Notes: generated from the letters alone by a model not told the origin. A stretch of 64,000 nucleotides of DNA from Haematococcus lacustris (GCA_030144725.1 JASKMD010000028.1:5265311-5329310); one strand, 5' to 3'. Counted from the stretch's first letter, positions 1-11,407 are shown. Numbers and translations are program-made.

Positions 1-167
1 AGGGTTCGGGTCAGTCCCGTCCGGGTGCGGTTGAGGGTGGCGAGGTGAGCTGCAAAGCACCAGCTGCCCCTTCCTTCAGAAGCCGCTAGGTCCCGGCCCT
101 GCTTGCTGGCGGCCCCTCCCCCCCCTGCTGCCCCCCCCAGCTGTGCCTGCCCCTCCCCTGCTGCCAG

Positions 168-443
168 GGCCCCATGCTGTCCATAGTTGTGGGCCTGGCC
201 CCCGCCAGCCTGCGGGGCACCGCCTTTGGCATCTTCTACACCGTGATGGCCGCCACCGCCCTGGCCGCCAACACCCTGTACGGCAGCCTGTGGACCATGC
301 TGGGCGCACCCGCCATGTTTGCCACCAGCGCCACCCTCATGACAGCCACCCTGGTGGCGCTGCCCTGGCTGCTGCCCGCCAGCATGCGCCAGGCAAAGCA
401 GGGGGCGAGGGCAGCAGGGGCGCCGACGCCGGCTGCTGCCTGA
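168..443 (+). CDS. MFS transporter, 3'-terminal exon (partial gene)
   Basis: Ninety-one codons open after a pyrimidine-rich acceptor ending in CAG at 165-167 and stop with TGA at 441-443. The peptide has two hydrophobic helices. Between them lies an L-R-G-T-A-x-G-x-F motif, typical of the cytoplasmic loop of major facilitator superfamily proteins, followed by a short polar alanine-rich tail. I infer the last two or so transmembrane helices of a membrane transporter; the substrate cannot be told. A possible preceding exon at 1-44, with donor GAG/GTGAGC, joins in the same phase. The rest of the gene lies left of the window. Confidence 0.65.
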   Translation, partial: GPMLSIVVGLAPASLRGTAFGIFYTVMAATALAANTLYGSLWTMLGAPAMFATSATLMTATLVALPWLLPASMRQAKQGARAAGAPTPAAA

Positions 444-1497
444 GATGCGGAGCTGGGGGGTGCAGGTGTAGGGGAGAGGGGGGCCAGCCGGGGCAGCTGA
501 GTAGGGCCGTGACCTGGCACCACATGTGTCAGCGCACTGCCTGCCATGACCCACCTGCTGAAAGGCATGGCAGGTGGAGGCACGTGGCTCGTTAACGATT
601 ACCTGCTCATGAAGTGTCATGAAGCGTGGCTGCTGGAATGCAGCTGGGGCAGCAGCCATGCACAGCGGCTGGTCGCCAGCCTGTCACATGGTCACCCTGT
701 TTGCATGGGGATTACGTGGCCAGATGCTAAGCTGCTGCTCAGGGAATCAGCAGTGTCATGAACTTATTTGTGGCGTGTTGTCATCTTTCTGACTGCGTTT
801 CTCCACGGGCGGGGCGGGGCGGGGCGGGGCGGGGCGGGGCGGGGCGGGGCGGGGCCTACTGGGCATGAAGAAGGAAGGCTCCCTGCAGGACACCCTGCCC
901 CTGCCCTGCCGCATGCGCCATGCAGTGCATGTGTGCCGGTGGCTAGAGCGGTGGCAGCAGCCCCACACCCCACCCGCACCAGGGCAGCCAAAGCGCGGCA
1001 AGAGGCGTGGGGTTGGTCCCCGGACCCTGACCTGCCCACCCCCCTTCACCCTCACCCCCATGGCCAGGGTGGGGGTGCACTTCATCAAGGTGGACAGCAG
1101 GGTGCTGCATGGAGTGTGCAAGCAGCTGGGTCTGACCAAGGAACCCCGGTGTTGCCACATCAGCAAAGCAGGCTGCTTGCGCGAAGCTGCGACGAAGGAG
1201 GCCGGAGAGCATGTGTCCATGCTGACCGTGTGCAAGCCAGACATGCGAACCTTTTTTGTGGTGTGCGGACTGCGGCATGCTATTGCACCTGGTTCATGGC
1301 ATGGTCGATGTTTGGTAATTGGCAATGTTCTAGGGCGCTGCAAAGCACGAGTTTTGTGTTACGGAGACTAGGTACGCAGTTGCTGCCATCATTGCGTCTT
1401 TGTGGCAAATTGAAATAAAGCTGGGTTGCATGGGAGCAATGTTGCCATCAAGTTGCCATCATGTTGCGACGCAGGGAAGGTTGGGTGAGGGCATTGC
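444..1497. other. 3' flank of the MFS gene, no supported gene
   Basis: About 1 kb without convincing coding sequence. Long open frames here have no splice logic and overlap on both strands. It holds a short (GGGGC)n tract at 808-854 and is probably 3' UTR plus intergenic DNA. Confidence 0.5.
808..854. repeat. (GGGGC)n microsatellite
   Basis: Nine to ten uninterrupted GGGGC units, the same motif as the much larger array at 3163-3386. Confidence 0.95.
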
Positions 1498-2416
1498 GTG
1501 CCAAGAGCAATGTGGAAGCGCGCATCCACGTCGGCGGCAGCGACTTTGCGTGTTTGCGGCCATCGTGCTCCATTTACATCCTGTAATCGGCGCACAGTGT
1601 CCTCCAGGACATCAGTACTCCTAGGCACCCCGCAATTACAGCCAAGATTGAGCCCACACTGCACATCTAGTGATGCCGCAGCATCCGCAACGCCGCCTAA
1701 AATCCCCGAAGCAGCGTCGCCTAGCTCGCTGCCGCAGCAGTCCCTGGGCATGATGGCCGCAACAGCTTTGACATGGCTGTGCATTCAAGCCTGGCAGCGA
1801 CTGACAGCGGCTGCAGCCAGGGCAAATGCCTGGGCCTCTGGCCCCACAGGAAAGGTGAACCGATCAAAAGCCACAGCCAGTGCACAGCAGCAGGCCAGAG
1901 GCTGTAGAGAACTCCACCTGCCCCTAGCCTTAAGCCCCGCAGGCCGCATTGCAATGCGCTCCCTCCCTGCTGCCTGCCTGCCTACTGCTCAAGGCCCTGC
2001 ACCTTCAGCTGAGGGGGGTGGCTGGCAGCGCCCGCATGCTAGCCCTGGTTGTGCCCTTTGCCCGGGCCGTGGGCAGCGAGTCGCTGACTGCCCTGTATGC
2101 GCGCACCTTTGAGCGCGCAGCGTTTGGCTTTGCCAAGGTGGGCAGCAGAGGGGTCGGTGAGGGGGCCAGTGAGGGCGCCTGTGAGGTGCCAGTGAGGGCG
2201 CGTGCAGGCACAGGGCTGCAGCCGGGGTGTTCAAAGGTGGGATTGGTGCTTCACGAGTTTGCAAATGTTGCAGGGCTTTATGAGATGGTGAAGGGCTGGC
2301 CCCTGGACACAGTGGCAGCCGGGTCAGCCGCATAGCCTGGGTGTGGTGGCAGCCATCTGATCTGTGGCAACGCAAGTGTCCTCGGGGCTTAGCTCAGGCA
2401 GTGGCCAGGCAGTGTG

Positions 2417-2447
<31 letters not shown>

Positions 2448-3639
2448 GGGACAGGGTGACTGGTTCTAGCCCCTGGCGCTGTGCTGGTGCCGCCAGCTTC
2501 AGGCCCTGAAGCGCGCTTGGCTGCTGGGTGGCTGCAGATGTACCTGTTCTGCCTGTTCATGCGCGTGCTGCTCAGCTGGTTCCCCGGCATTGACTGGAAC
2601 GCCAACCCCTGGACCTTCCTGCGCCTGGTGGGACAGAGGCCAGGGGCCACGCGGGCAGGGGGAGGGCGGGCCAGGGCTGAGCAGGCTCAGCAGCTGGGCA
2701 GGCTGAGGTCCCCTGCCACTGCCCTGCGCTGGCCTGCATCATGAGGCAGGTTGTTAGGGGGCCCAGTACTGGGTCAGGACCTCAGCCCTATGCCCCACCC
2801 AGGATGTCTTTGCCGCCTTTATCACCGCAGCTCCCGTCTCATCCTGATAGTGATGCTGTCCCTCCTGCCGCCCCTGCTGCTCCTGCCGCCCCTGCTGCCC
2901 ATGCCGCCATCATCATCACCACTACCATCATGTTGACCCGGGCCCATCTCCTTCCTGCTGCTGCTGCTGCAGATCACTGAGCCATATCTGCAGATTTATC
3001 GTGGCATCCTACCGCCGCTGTTTGGCCAGCTGGACTTCACACCATTGTTTGGCTTCCTCATCTTGCAGGTCAGAACTTGTGCAGCGCCAGCCTGACAGCC
3101 TGACCACTGACACTGACCCTGGGGTGACACTCACCAACTAATCGTAACCACAGTACAAGCAGGGGCGGGGCGGGGCGGGGCGGGGCGGGGCGGGGCGGGG
3201 CGGGGCGGGGCGGGGCGGGGCGGGGCGGGGCGGGGCGGGGCGGGGCGGGGCGGGGCGGGGCGGGGCGGGGCGGGGCGGGGCGGGGCGGGGCGGGGCGGGG
3301 CGGGGCGGGGCGGGGCGGGGCGGGGCGGGGCGGGGCGGGGCGGGGCGGGGCGGGGCGGGGCGGGGCGGGGCGGGGCGGGGCGGGGCCACATAGTGGGTGG
3401 TCAGTTGTGCTGCCAGTTGTGCTGCCAGTTGTGCTGCCAGTTGTGCTGCCATGGGTTGTGCTGTCAGTTGTGCTGCCAGTTGTGCCAGTTGTGCTGCCAA
3501 TTGTGCTGCCATGGGCTGTGCTGTGCTACAGGATGTGGTGGAGGTGATGGCACCCACTTACACCATGGGCCTACACGACCACGACACCTCCACGCGCTGG
3601 TCCACCTCTGACGTCATGTGTTATTTTGACGGCTTCTGA
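1498..3639 (+). CDS. YggT/YLMG family thylakoid membrane protein
   Basis: Five exons join in phase 0: 1498-1854, 1994-2137, 2538-2627, 2973-3068 and 3532-3639 (about 264 aa). Exon 1 is Arg/Ser/Ala-rich with almost no acidic residues, like a chloroplast transit peptide; ATG 1510 is an alternative start. Exon 3 carries a hydrophobic helix with RVLLSWFPG and a following NPW. Exon 4 carries ITEPYLQIYRGILPP, then a G-Q-L-D-F-T-P-L motif and a second helix. These are the signature elements of YggT proteins, whose plastid members (YLMG, CCB3) act in thylakoids in nucleoid distribution or cytochrome b6 heme attachment. The C-terminal exon has no match I recognise. The last intron holds the (GGGGC)n array. 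Exons 2-5 are firm; exon 1 is inferred from its donor and phase. Confidence 0.82.
3163..3386. repeat. (GGGGC)n array in the last YLMG intron
   Basis: About 45 perfect GGGGC units within the intron 3069-3531. Degenerate 12-15 bp units built on GTGCTGCCAGTT follow at 3400-3520, just before the acceptor. Confidence 0.97.
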
Positions 3640-3982
3640 GCGCCGCTCTGGCGGCTGCTCTGAAGGCGATGCTGGGCTGCTTCCTGACAATTTTCAAGTG
3701 CATTGCAGAAGGTCCCGCACCCCTTAAGGCTCTATGCTGGAGACGAGGGCGGCCACGCTGCCTACCGGCTGTCCGTTACAATGCAGCCGGATGTGACACG
3801 CTTCTTTTGAGGGTCCTGTCGCACCTGTCTGCAGCCACCTGAACACTGGGCTGCCAGTCTTAGCTTGGCTTGGCCCTGTTCCCTTTCCCTTGCACTTGTG
3901 TATTTTCACACATCCGTGTATTTTTCACGGAACACCCAAATTGCTAGAAAATGCCCCCGCCCGTCGCACTGCGCATCGCGTG

Positions 3983-5620
3983 ATGGCTAAGAAGAAGCGG
4001 AAGGGTAGCGACAAGAAACATAAAGGTTCGTGTCCCCAGCCGTGACGTGAGCCCTAGACGTGAGTTACGCGCTGTGAGATAACCCGTCGCTCCTGTCGGT
4101 TCCATCGCAGTGTCTCGTTCCGCCGAAGGCAAGCAACGACAGGATCGTCGAGATGGCTGGACCACGCGTCGACGTCAGGTGTGGGTCCGTCCCCGCCTTA
4201 TGTGTTTACGCACTGTATGTGTTGACCCCGCCTTTTGTCTTGGCCTGTCAAAATGGCAACCTCGCTTGACAGACACACAGATTGGGGGGGCATCGACCCC
4301 GGCGTCACCCAGGCAGTCAGCGCAGCCTCTGGGGTGTGGGATCCAGCAACAGGCCAGCTCAAGGCAGACCAGCTGCGCCGGTGGAAGCTGACCAAGGGCG
4401 AGGTGAAGCATGCCAGCGGCCTGAACAATGCCCGCCGTGACACTGAGCGGTGGCTAGCACCAATCAAGCCCCACCTCCAGCACCTGGCAGCAGCAAGCTC
4501 AGCCGGCACCTCCCTGGTGGCCAACCCGAAGCACATCACCGTCACCCTGGCCACCTGGGATGCGGTGTGGGAGGTGTACCTGGACCCCAAGTGGGCACGG
4601 CAGCGGCTGAGGCTGTACGGAGCCCAGGACCGGGCGCTGGAGCAGTTCTTCAACAAGGTGAGGTTGGGTGGGTGGGTAGGTGGGAGGGAGGGAGGGTAAG
4701 GGACTGAGAGGTGGTGGGTTGGGCACGAAACGAAAGAGTACTTGACTGTGCCATGCCTAACCTGGTGCCACCATGTCAGCCACCCTGTGCGTGCCTTGTG
4801 TGCATGGCTGCAGTTGGAGAAGGAGATGGCTGAGTTGTCCATGAAGCGCCACAATCGTGCCAAGCAGCTGGTGGTGTTCTTTGGAGCAGCTAGCATTGGC
4901 ACCAGGGGAGGGTGGGGTGCTGATGCGGTGTTGCGGGCCTGCCGCAAGGTGGTGTGCAGGCCCAGGGGCAAAGACCAGGATGGGGGCAGGGTGGTGCTCG
5001 TGGATGAGCACCGCACCACCCGGGTCAGCTCAGCAGTGAATGGCAAGCAGCCCTGTGAGGTAGAGCTGAACACACTCAGTGCCACAAGACCTGCAGGCTG
5101 GAAGCCCCCAGCAGGGCAGGTGGAACAGCGCCTGGTGCGCCCAGCATGGAGCCAGGAGCGTGGCCAGCCAGTGCGGGGCCTGATGTGGTGCCCGGTAGTG
5201 GCCCCCCGCAGGCCCCCACAGGCCCCACGCAGCAGCCAGGCAGCCACACAGGCAGCAGCCTCAGAGCCAGGGCCCAGCACACCCCTGCCAGCCAAGCGCA
5301 GCAAGCGCACCAAGGCTGAGCCAGAGACAGCTGAGCCCACCCAGCCCACCACGGGCAAAGGCAAGGCCCAGGGCAAGGCTGCCAAAGCCAAGCCAGCCCC
5401 ACAGCCAGGCAGGTGGCTGGACAGGGACTGCAATGCAGCGTTGAACATGCAGCGCATTGGGGAGAGCAGGTGGCGGCCACTGGAGCTGTGCTTCTGGCCA
5501 GACCAGGGAGCGCTGCCAGCCAAGGGCAAGGAGTACCCTGGCCTGGGCTACAAGCGGCTGCGAGACAAGCCACCCAAGGCCCAGGAGCAGGAGCAGCAAC
5601 AGCCTGCTGAGGCACAGTAG
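3983..5620 (+). CDS. Fanzor (TnpB-like RNA-guided nuclease), N-terminal part reduced
   Basis: The RuvC-like core lies in two well supported exons: one ending at 4657, then 4814-5620, joined in phase 0. Motifs in order are GIDPG (first catalytic Asp, codon 4295), VDEHRTTRVSS (catalytic Glu, codon 5006) and LDRDCNAALNM (third Asp, 5420-5428). This D/E/D order and the DRDxNAA block are diagnostic of TnpB/Fanzor nucleases, which cut DNA guided by an omega-RNA. A short exon at 3983-4025 encodes MAKKKRKGSDKKHK, a nuclear-localisation-like start, and 4111-4178 may be a second exon. They do not join cleanly to the core, and only about 30 residues precede GIDPG-type sequence. The usual N-terminal recognition domain therefore seems deleted. 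The zinc ribbon before the third motif keeps one Cys (RGLMWC) and has a Lys/Ala/Pro-rich insertion. Family assignment is strong; activity is doubtful. Confidence 0.85.
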
Positions 5621-5884
5621 TGTGTGCCCCCCCCACTTTGAGCTGTCATCAGCTTACAATTAGCGCATGTTTTGTCATGCCAACTCTACAGCATAGCCCT
5701 CGGGTCAGGCAATCATGTAGGTGGTAGGCGGCTTATGTGCTATGTGCACTGGGTTTACTCCACACAGCCCAATAACACTGTTTGAGCCGGATCTAGTTAG
5801 TGGCTACTAGTGGCTGATAGTGGCTGCTAGTGGGTACTTCTGATCCGGCTAAAATGGAGGCCCTAGTGAGGGACAAGGGGGCTG
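5621..5884 (+). ncRNA. Candidate omega-RNA region, subfamily 1 Fanzor
   Basis: The 264 nt between the stop codon and the element border are conserved in B2 (12163-12420) and C (42960-42697), even where the protein is truncated. They contain an inverted repeat: TTTGAGCCGGATC at 5781-5793 and its near-complement at 5842-5853. The loop is built of CTAGTGG units. In known TnpB/Fanzor systems the guide RNA scaffold lies at this place and the guide is read from flanking DNA beyond the element end. Transcription is not shown here. Confidence 0.5.
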
Positions 5885-5895
5885 CTTCCTGACAA

Positions 5896-6437
5896 GACCA
5901 GCGTTCACTAGCCTGCTAGGCACTAGCCACCGTGTGGCCCTGTGACCTGCTGTGGGGCGGTCAGGGCAGGCCGGTCCTGCAGACTTGACATGCATGCGCT
6001 TATTACACACGGCTGTCAGTTAGGGACGCTGCTGCGCTGTAACGCGGGGGTGTATCGGTGTAATGGAGGCGCCGCAGGTCAGCCCGCCGTAGGTCACACA
6101 GCAAGCCCATCGTGACGTCTCAAATAACGATGGCTTACACCACTGAAGCCGTCGGGCGCTAGGAGCTTGCTTCTGCTTTGCTTTATATCTCCAGCAAGCA
6201 AGGTGCAGCATTTCCTCCCGTGTGCACCTGTGTACGAATAAAAAGGAGGAGACCGACATGTTACTGTTTTGCCATATACATGGAGCTACCACGAAGGTCT
6301 TTCTTTCTCGTGTGAAATATGTTGTCTGCGCTGTGTGCGCATAACAGTAGGGGCACAGTCTGCCTGTGCTTTTGAGCCGGCCCATTTGGCGCGTGTTATC
6401 CCATCCTGAGGCTGCGCACACGTTGCTGTGGGACGGA
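5896..6437. other. Intergenic, upstream of the mTERF gene
   Basis: Lower GC than the neighbouring genes; no gene seen. It presumably includes the promoter and 5' UTR of the mTERF gene. Confidence 0.4.
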
Positions 6438-9400
6438 ATGCCAGCGCAATGCTTTAGTGACAGCGCTGCAGTTTCTGGTGGAGCCCTGGCGCAGCCCTGC
6501 TGCAGCCCCTCCGCCTTTCACCTACTGCAAAGCTGTGGGGCCCACACCGCAGCTGGCAGGTGCCAGCACGCGCCCCGCCCTCTCGCACCTTGCCGGGTAG
6601 GGCTGCATAGGGGCCAGCTGCTGCGCCACGCACTCGGGCCTTCCTCGTTGACAGCATGCAGCCTCGACAGCGCCTCGCGGCAGGGTGCGCCGAGGCTCCC
6701 TGACCCCAACAGGGTCGAAGTGCTCGACTCAGCGCCTAGCATGTGCCGAGGCAGGCGGCGCAGCACACGTGCACATGCCAGCAGCACGGCAGCCTCCATC
6801 CTTGTAGCAGAAGTGCAAGGCGGAGCAGCACCTGCACACAGCCTGCAGCTGGCAGAAGTGGGGATAGGTGCTTTGAGCCACAGCCAGCCTGGGCTAGGCG
6901 CTCACCACCCATCAGTGGCCGACAAAGCCACACAGCAGCTGCTGCTGGAGTCACTGCTCTTGGCCCCGCCCTCCCCTCCTGGTGCACCGCCAGCACCGCC
7001 CTCACCTCCCCATCTACCTCTGGGGCTTCCCCAGTTGTCAGCTGCCGCCACCCTCGCTGACTGCCCCCCCCACCCCAATCTGCATGCAGCCCAGGACTTG
7101 GTCACACAGCCGGCCCTGGCAGCTATGGCAGCAGGCAGCGCCCCCTTGCTGGGCACATCAGAGCTGGGCCGGGTGCACCTCAGCGCCAGCGCCTTGCAGC
7201 AGCTGCAGGCAGCCCTGGGCGACCCGCCCCCCACAAGCCACCCACCCGCAGCCAGGCCCCCCCCGGGCCCCCCTCTCCAAGAGCCGTCAGCCTTGCCTGG
7301 CCCCCGTCAGCCCATTGCCCAGCCTGCTGCTGCCCAGCTGCTCCCAGGAGCCTCGCCTGCTGCTGTGAACAGCTCAAAGATCAGCAGCCTGGTGAGCCGC
7401 TACGTCAAGACTTCAGGCAGAACACTTCAGGCAGCATCCAGTACAGCAGCAGCAGCAGGGGGAGGAGTGCCGGGGGCTTCACCTAACGCCATGGCAGCAG
7501 GAGCAGCAGCAGGGCGTGTCAGGGGGGATGGGGCTGCAACCACCAGCCAGCCACCCACCAAGTCATTGGTCTCCGCCCCAGCCCATGATGTACTGTTAGC
7601 AGCTGGGCCAGGGGCAGGCTCAGCGGCAGCAACAGCAGGACTGGCAGCAGCCCCAGGCCATGGAGATGGCAGGCAAGGAGCGGCAGTGCAGGGGCAGCAA
7701 GAGGCAGTCCAAGGGCCCAGCACCCCGGCAAGCAGCTCACAGCAGGCACCTGGCAGCAGCAGCAGCAGCCCCAAGGGGGGCCAGGGGGCGGGGGTGCGCG
7801 GCCTCCTCAACCGATTGCTGAAGCGCACGCCGCCAGGCCAGGCCCCCCCCACCCCCCCGCCTGCTGACCCAGCCTCCCCGCCGCCCCCAGCACAGCAGGT
7901 TGAGCCGCCGCCGCCCAGGACCAGCCGCAGCAGCCAGGGCCCGAGGGTTACGGTGAGCAGCAGCGGCGGGGCAGAGGTCAGCTTCCTCTCGCCTGGCGCC
8001 CAGCAGCCTGGCGGCACCCTCCCTGAGCTGGAGCCTGCGGCTGCAGGAGGGAGTGCCGGGCCTGTGTCCAGTTCCATAGAGGAGGCGGTGGAGCGGCACG
8101 GGCTGCCCCCTGCTGTGGCGCTGTCGCTGCGTCAGGCGGTGCGGCAGAGGCGGATGCCGGGGTCGCTGGCTGAGGTGGACCTGCTGCTGCACCGCGCCCT
8201 GCAGGAGGACTTTGGAGTCAGCAGGGAGGTCGTTGTGCAAGGTGGGCGGGCTGGGGGCTAGGGTGTGGGGGCAGGGGGGTGGGGCGGGGGAGTGGAAGGG
8301 GCAAGGTAGGTGGCACAGGGGAGAGGGAGGGGAGGGGCAGGCGGGGCGGGGCGGGGGGCCAGGAAGGGCCAGGGGGGGTTAGAGTCCTGGGCGAGCGCAG
8401 GCAGGGAGGGTGTATGAGGGGAAGGCTGGGCTGGACTGGTGTGGCTGTGTGTCGAGGCCCCTGCACCTGCCTGGCTGCACACTGCCAGGCCTGGCCCCCT
8501 CTCCACCTCCACCTCTGCCCCTGCCCTTTACTTGTCTTTGACAGTCACCTTAGCAAAGCTGGTCAGGGGGACGGGGGGCCCAGGGGCTAGGTGCTGGCGG
8601 CATAATGGGGGAGGAGCTGCCCCAGCCTGCTCCTGCCGCCCCCTGGCTGCCGCCCCCTGCAGTGCTGCGCAGCCGTCCAGGAGTCTTGCGCCTGCCCAGC
8701 CCGCTGCTGAGGGAGCGTGCCGCTGAGCTGTCCCGGCTGCTGGGCTGCGGGGCCACCGTGTGCACCCCCCGGGTGGCCAGGGCCAAGCAGGGCGCGGGGA
8801 TAGGGCGCACGCTGGGCTTGGCGCCAGAGCTGTGGGCCCGCTCCCCTGAGTACACCAGGTCAGCCGGCCGGGGGGAGGAGTGCAATGCTGGCTATGCAAG
8901 CACAGGCTGTGGCTAGAGCCAGTCTTGGTGCGGGCGGTGCTGTGCAGCAGCAGAGTGCAGGGTGGTGGCGTGTGCTGCGTTTTGCCCTGCCTGCCTGGTC
9001 TGCTCTTTAAATGCGGGGTCAGCAGGTCAGGGTCGGCAGCAGGGTCCGCTGCACTCTGGCGCCGCCTTGTGGTGGTGCCACCCTGACCTGCGGAGCCTGA
9101 CCTGACCTGACCTGCCCTGACCTGCGCGGACCTCCTGTCCCTGCCTGCCCTCAACTGCCTGCGCTGATGACCCAGCCTGCCCTGCCCTGACCGCTGCACC
9201 TAGCCCCAGGGAGCGCCTGCAGCAGCCCTTCACCCGCAACAGCCAGGCAGGCAGGCAGACAGTGGCGTGTAAGGTGCAGCTTGATGCCCCTGATGTCAGC
9301 CCCCCTCCCCCTCAGCCACCTGGCTCCCACCGCGCATGTGTTCCGCCCCGCGCATGTGTCCAGGAGCCACCTGCAGCAGCTGGGGGCGCTGCTGGACCTG

Positions 9401-10372
9401 CCTCCCCCTCAGCTCCAGGAGCTGGTGCTGCGCTGCCCGGTGCTGCTGCTGTGTGCACCCACCTCCCTGGAGGCCAAGGTGCAGGGCCTGGCCCAGCTGC
9501 TGGCGCAGGGGGGCTTCTCTAGGCACCAGGTGAGCTGGCCTGGGCCAGGGAGGGAGGGGGAGGGAGGGGGGGCAGGGGGGCTCTGGGGCCACTGCAGCCA
9601 ACCTCCCTAGGGGCAGAGCCCTGACCCCCTGCACCCACCCTGCCCCTGCCCCTGCATCTTCCTGCTGTGCTCCCTCTAGGCTGTGAGCATGGTGCTGGAC
9701 TGCCCCTCCCTCCTGTGCCTGCACCGAGGCCGCCTGGCCACAAAGTTCAGCACCCTGGCCAGCCTGCTGGGCATCAGCGCGGCGGAGATGGCGGCCATGG
9801 CCCTGGCCACGCCCCGACTGCTGACCAGCGCCACCGCCAGTGTCCAGCTGAGCTGGCAGGAGCTGAGGGAGAGCACACGGCTGTCGGAGAGGTGGAGCAG
9901 AGAGCTGCTGCTGCCGCCCCCCCGCTGCCAGGGGGCAGGGGCAGAGGCAGTGGGGGATACACACGCTGCTGGGCAGAGCAGTGAGGACCTGGTCCCTGAA
10001 ACAGCAGCAGCAGCAGCAGCAGCAGCAGGGGGTTCTGGGGGGGTGGGGGGGCAGCAGCAGCAGCAGGGGGGTGGGGGGGACCTAGGGGTGGGCAAGCTAG
10101 GGAGCCTTGGCAGCCTGGCTGTAGGGGGGGAGGGGGAGGCCCAGGGGCTGTCTGCCGCCACCCGTGTGGCCCTGGTGCTGACCAGCAGCAGCAAGAAGGC
10201 GCGCCTCCGCTACCTGACCAGAGAGCAGCAGCAGGAGGCGCTGTCGCTGTCTAAGATCATGGGCATGACGGCAGCCGAGTTCACTGCCCGCTTCCCCGGC
10301 TTCAAGGCCTACTGCCAGCAGGAGCAGGGGCGGGCAGCCAGGCAGGCAGCCAGGGGGGAGGAGCTGGCGTGA
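6438..10372 (+). CDS. mTERF-domain organellar protein
   Basis: Four exons with matching phases: 6438-8241, 8663-8858, 9364-9529 (or 9316-9529) and 9680-10372, about 952 aa. From exon 2 on, the protein shows repeated ~30-residue helical units with the leucine/proline spacing of mTERF repeats: LRLPSPLLRERAAELSRLLG, LQELVLRCPVLLLCAP, VSMVLDCPSLL and MALATPRLL. mTERF proteins bind nucleic acid in mitochondria or plastids and affect organellar transcription or RNA processing. The first ~600 residues are low-complexity Ala/Pro/Ser/Gln-rich sequence; the extreme N-terminus could hold a transit peptide. The C-terminal unit ends with a short basic Ala/Gln/Arg tail. The start is the first ATG in frame. 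The alternative acceptor for exon 3 changes the product by 16 residues. Confidence 0.75.
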
Positions 10373-11407
10373 AGCCCAGCTGGAGGAGCTGCGCAACGCC
10401 CATGCCCGCCGCCCCCTGCAGCTTTGGGAACAGCTGGGGCAAAGCTGGGGGAGGGGGGGGGGGAGGGGGGGGGGGGGTGTTTAGAGGACGAGGGAGGTGT
10501 CCCAGCAACACCAGCTTAGGGGGGTGGTACACTGGGGAGGTGCTGAGGGTGGGGAAGAGGCGTGGCTGGCTCATCGCTGCCCGTGGTGGGGCCCACAGCT
10601 GAGGCCCCCCGCCGCCGTGTACTCCGCTCCTGGCTCTGGGGGCTCAGGCTCCACAACGCTGCCACCAACAGCCCCCTGGCGTTCCCTGCCATTGCAAGAG
10701 CGAGGGAGGTGGGGCACGGTGGCTGTGAAGTGTGGCGGGGAAGCAGCTGCGAGGTCATCCCTCTGTCTGCTAGGCTGGCTGGCAGCCGGTGAGGTGGCCC
10801 GCGCTCCTGTGTGTCTTCTGCAGTCCAGCTGGGGTCACTGCGTGGCAGGCTGCAGGCGAGCTGCAGGGCGCCTCGTGAGTGGCCCAGTGGTCACCCCGGC
10901 CATTGGCCATGCCAATCCGTGCCAGGCCTGCCGCTCACACCACGCGCTAGTGGAGGGTAGCTGAATCGCGGTAAATACGGTGACATGTGATGCCAGCGTG
11001 TGGAACATGGGAATGCCATGCGGAGGATCAGATATCATCACACCCGAGGTCGTAACAAACTATCAGAGCAGGGCAGCTCAGCGGCAGCCAGCTGGCAGGC
11101 CTCACCTCTAATCATGATTGGGTCGTGCACAGTGCCAGGCAGGTGGTGTGTGCAGGACGCTGGCGCCATGGTGGTGAGGCGACCTTAGTGGCAGGGCCAC
11201 ATTGCGGGGGGTGAGCAGCCTTAACGGGGATGGTTATTCATGTGCATGGCTGCCACCGCACCGCCAAGACTAATGAAAACCTTGACACTGGGTGCTGTTC
11301 GTCACCCGCTGGACGCTTAAATGATGACTTTCATGCCTTTGTTTCGTGCCTATGTGCACCTTGCTTTGTGTAGCTAGCTCCCGAGTGCGGGGTCAGGGCG
11401 GCCATAC
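10373..11407. other. 3' flank of mTERF gene and intergenic DNA
   Basis: Starts GC-rich, with a poly-G stretch at 10448-10480, and becomes less GC-rich after about 10970. No supported gene. Confidence 0.45.

Larger units (their letters stand above)
3691..5884 (+). mobile_element. Fanzor element A (subfamily 1)
   Basis: A 2.2 kb unit carrying a Fanzor gene and ending in a conserved 3' segment shared with B and C (last bases GGGACAAGGGGGCTG, ending at 5884). The first 95 bp (3691-3783) recur at 11408-11500 ahead of copy B. It is flanked by a 17 bp direct repeat. No transposase or reverse transcriptase is encoded, so mobilisation in trans, or by the nuclease-guided process, must be assumed. The left border is taken from the direct repeat and is less certain than the right. 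Confidence 0.75.
3674..5895. repeat. 17 bp direct repeats flanking Fanzor element A
   Basis: GGGCTGCTTCCTGACAA occurs at 3674-3690 and again at 5879-5895. The first six bases of the right copy overlap the element's own 3' end (GGGGGCTG), so the duplicated target is 11 to 17 bp. Confidence 0.75.

Noticed and set aside
756..1418. Overlapping 170-220 codon frames downstream of the MFS gene
   Set aside because: Overlap on both strands, partly low-complexity translation of GGGGC, no splice signals or family motif; more likely 3' UTR and intergenic.
2274..2323. Extra exon GLYEMVKGWPLDTVAAG in the YLMG gene
   Set aside because: Its phase does not match exon 2 or exon 3, while those two join in phase without it.
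3131..3557. Long Pro/Ala/Arg repeat reading frames over the GGGGC array
   Set aside because: They are satellite translations inside an intron whose flanking exons join in phase.
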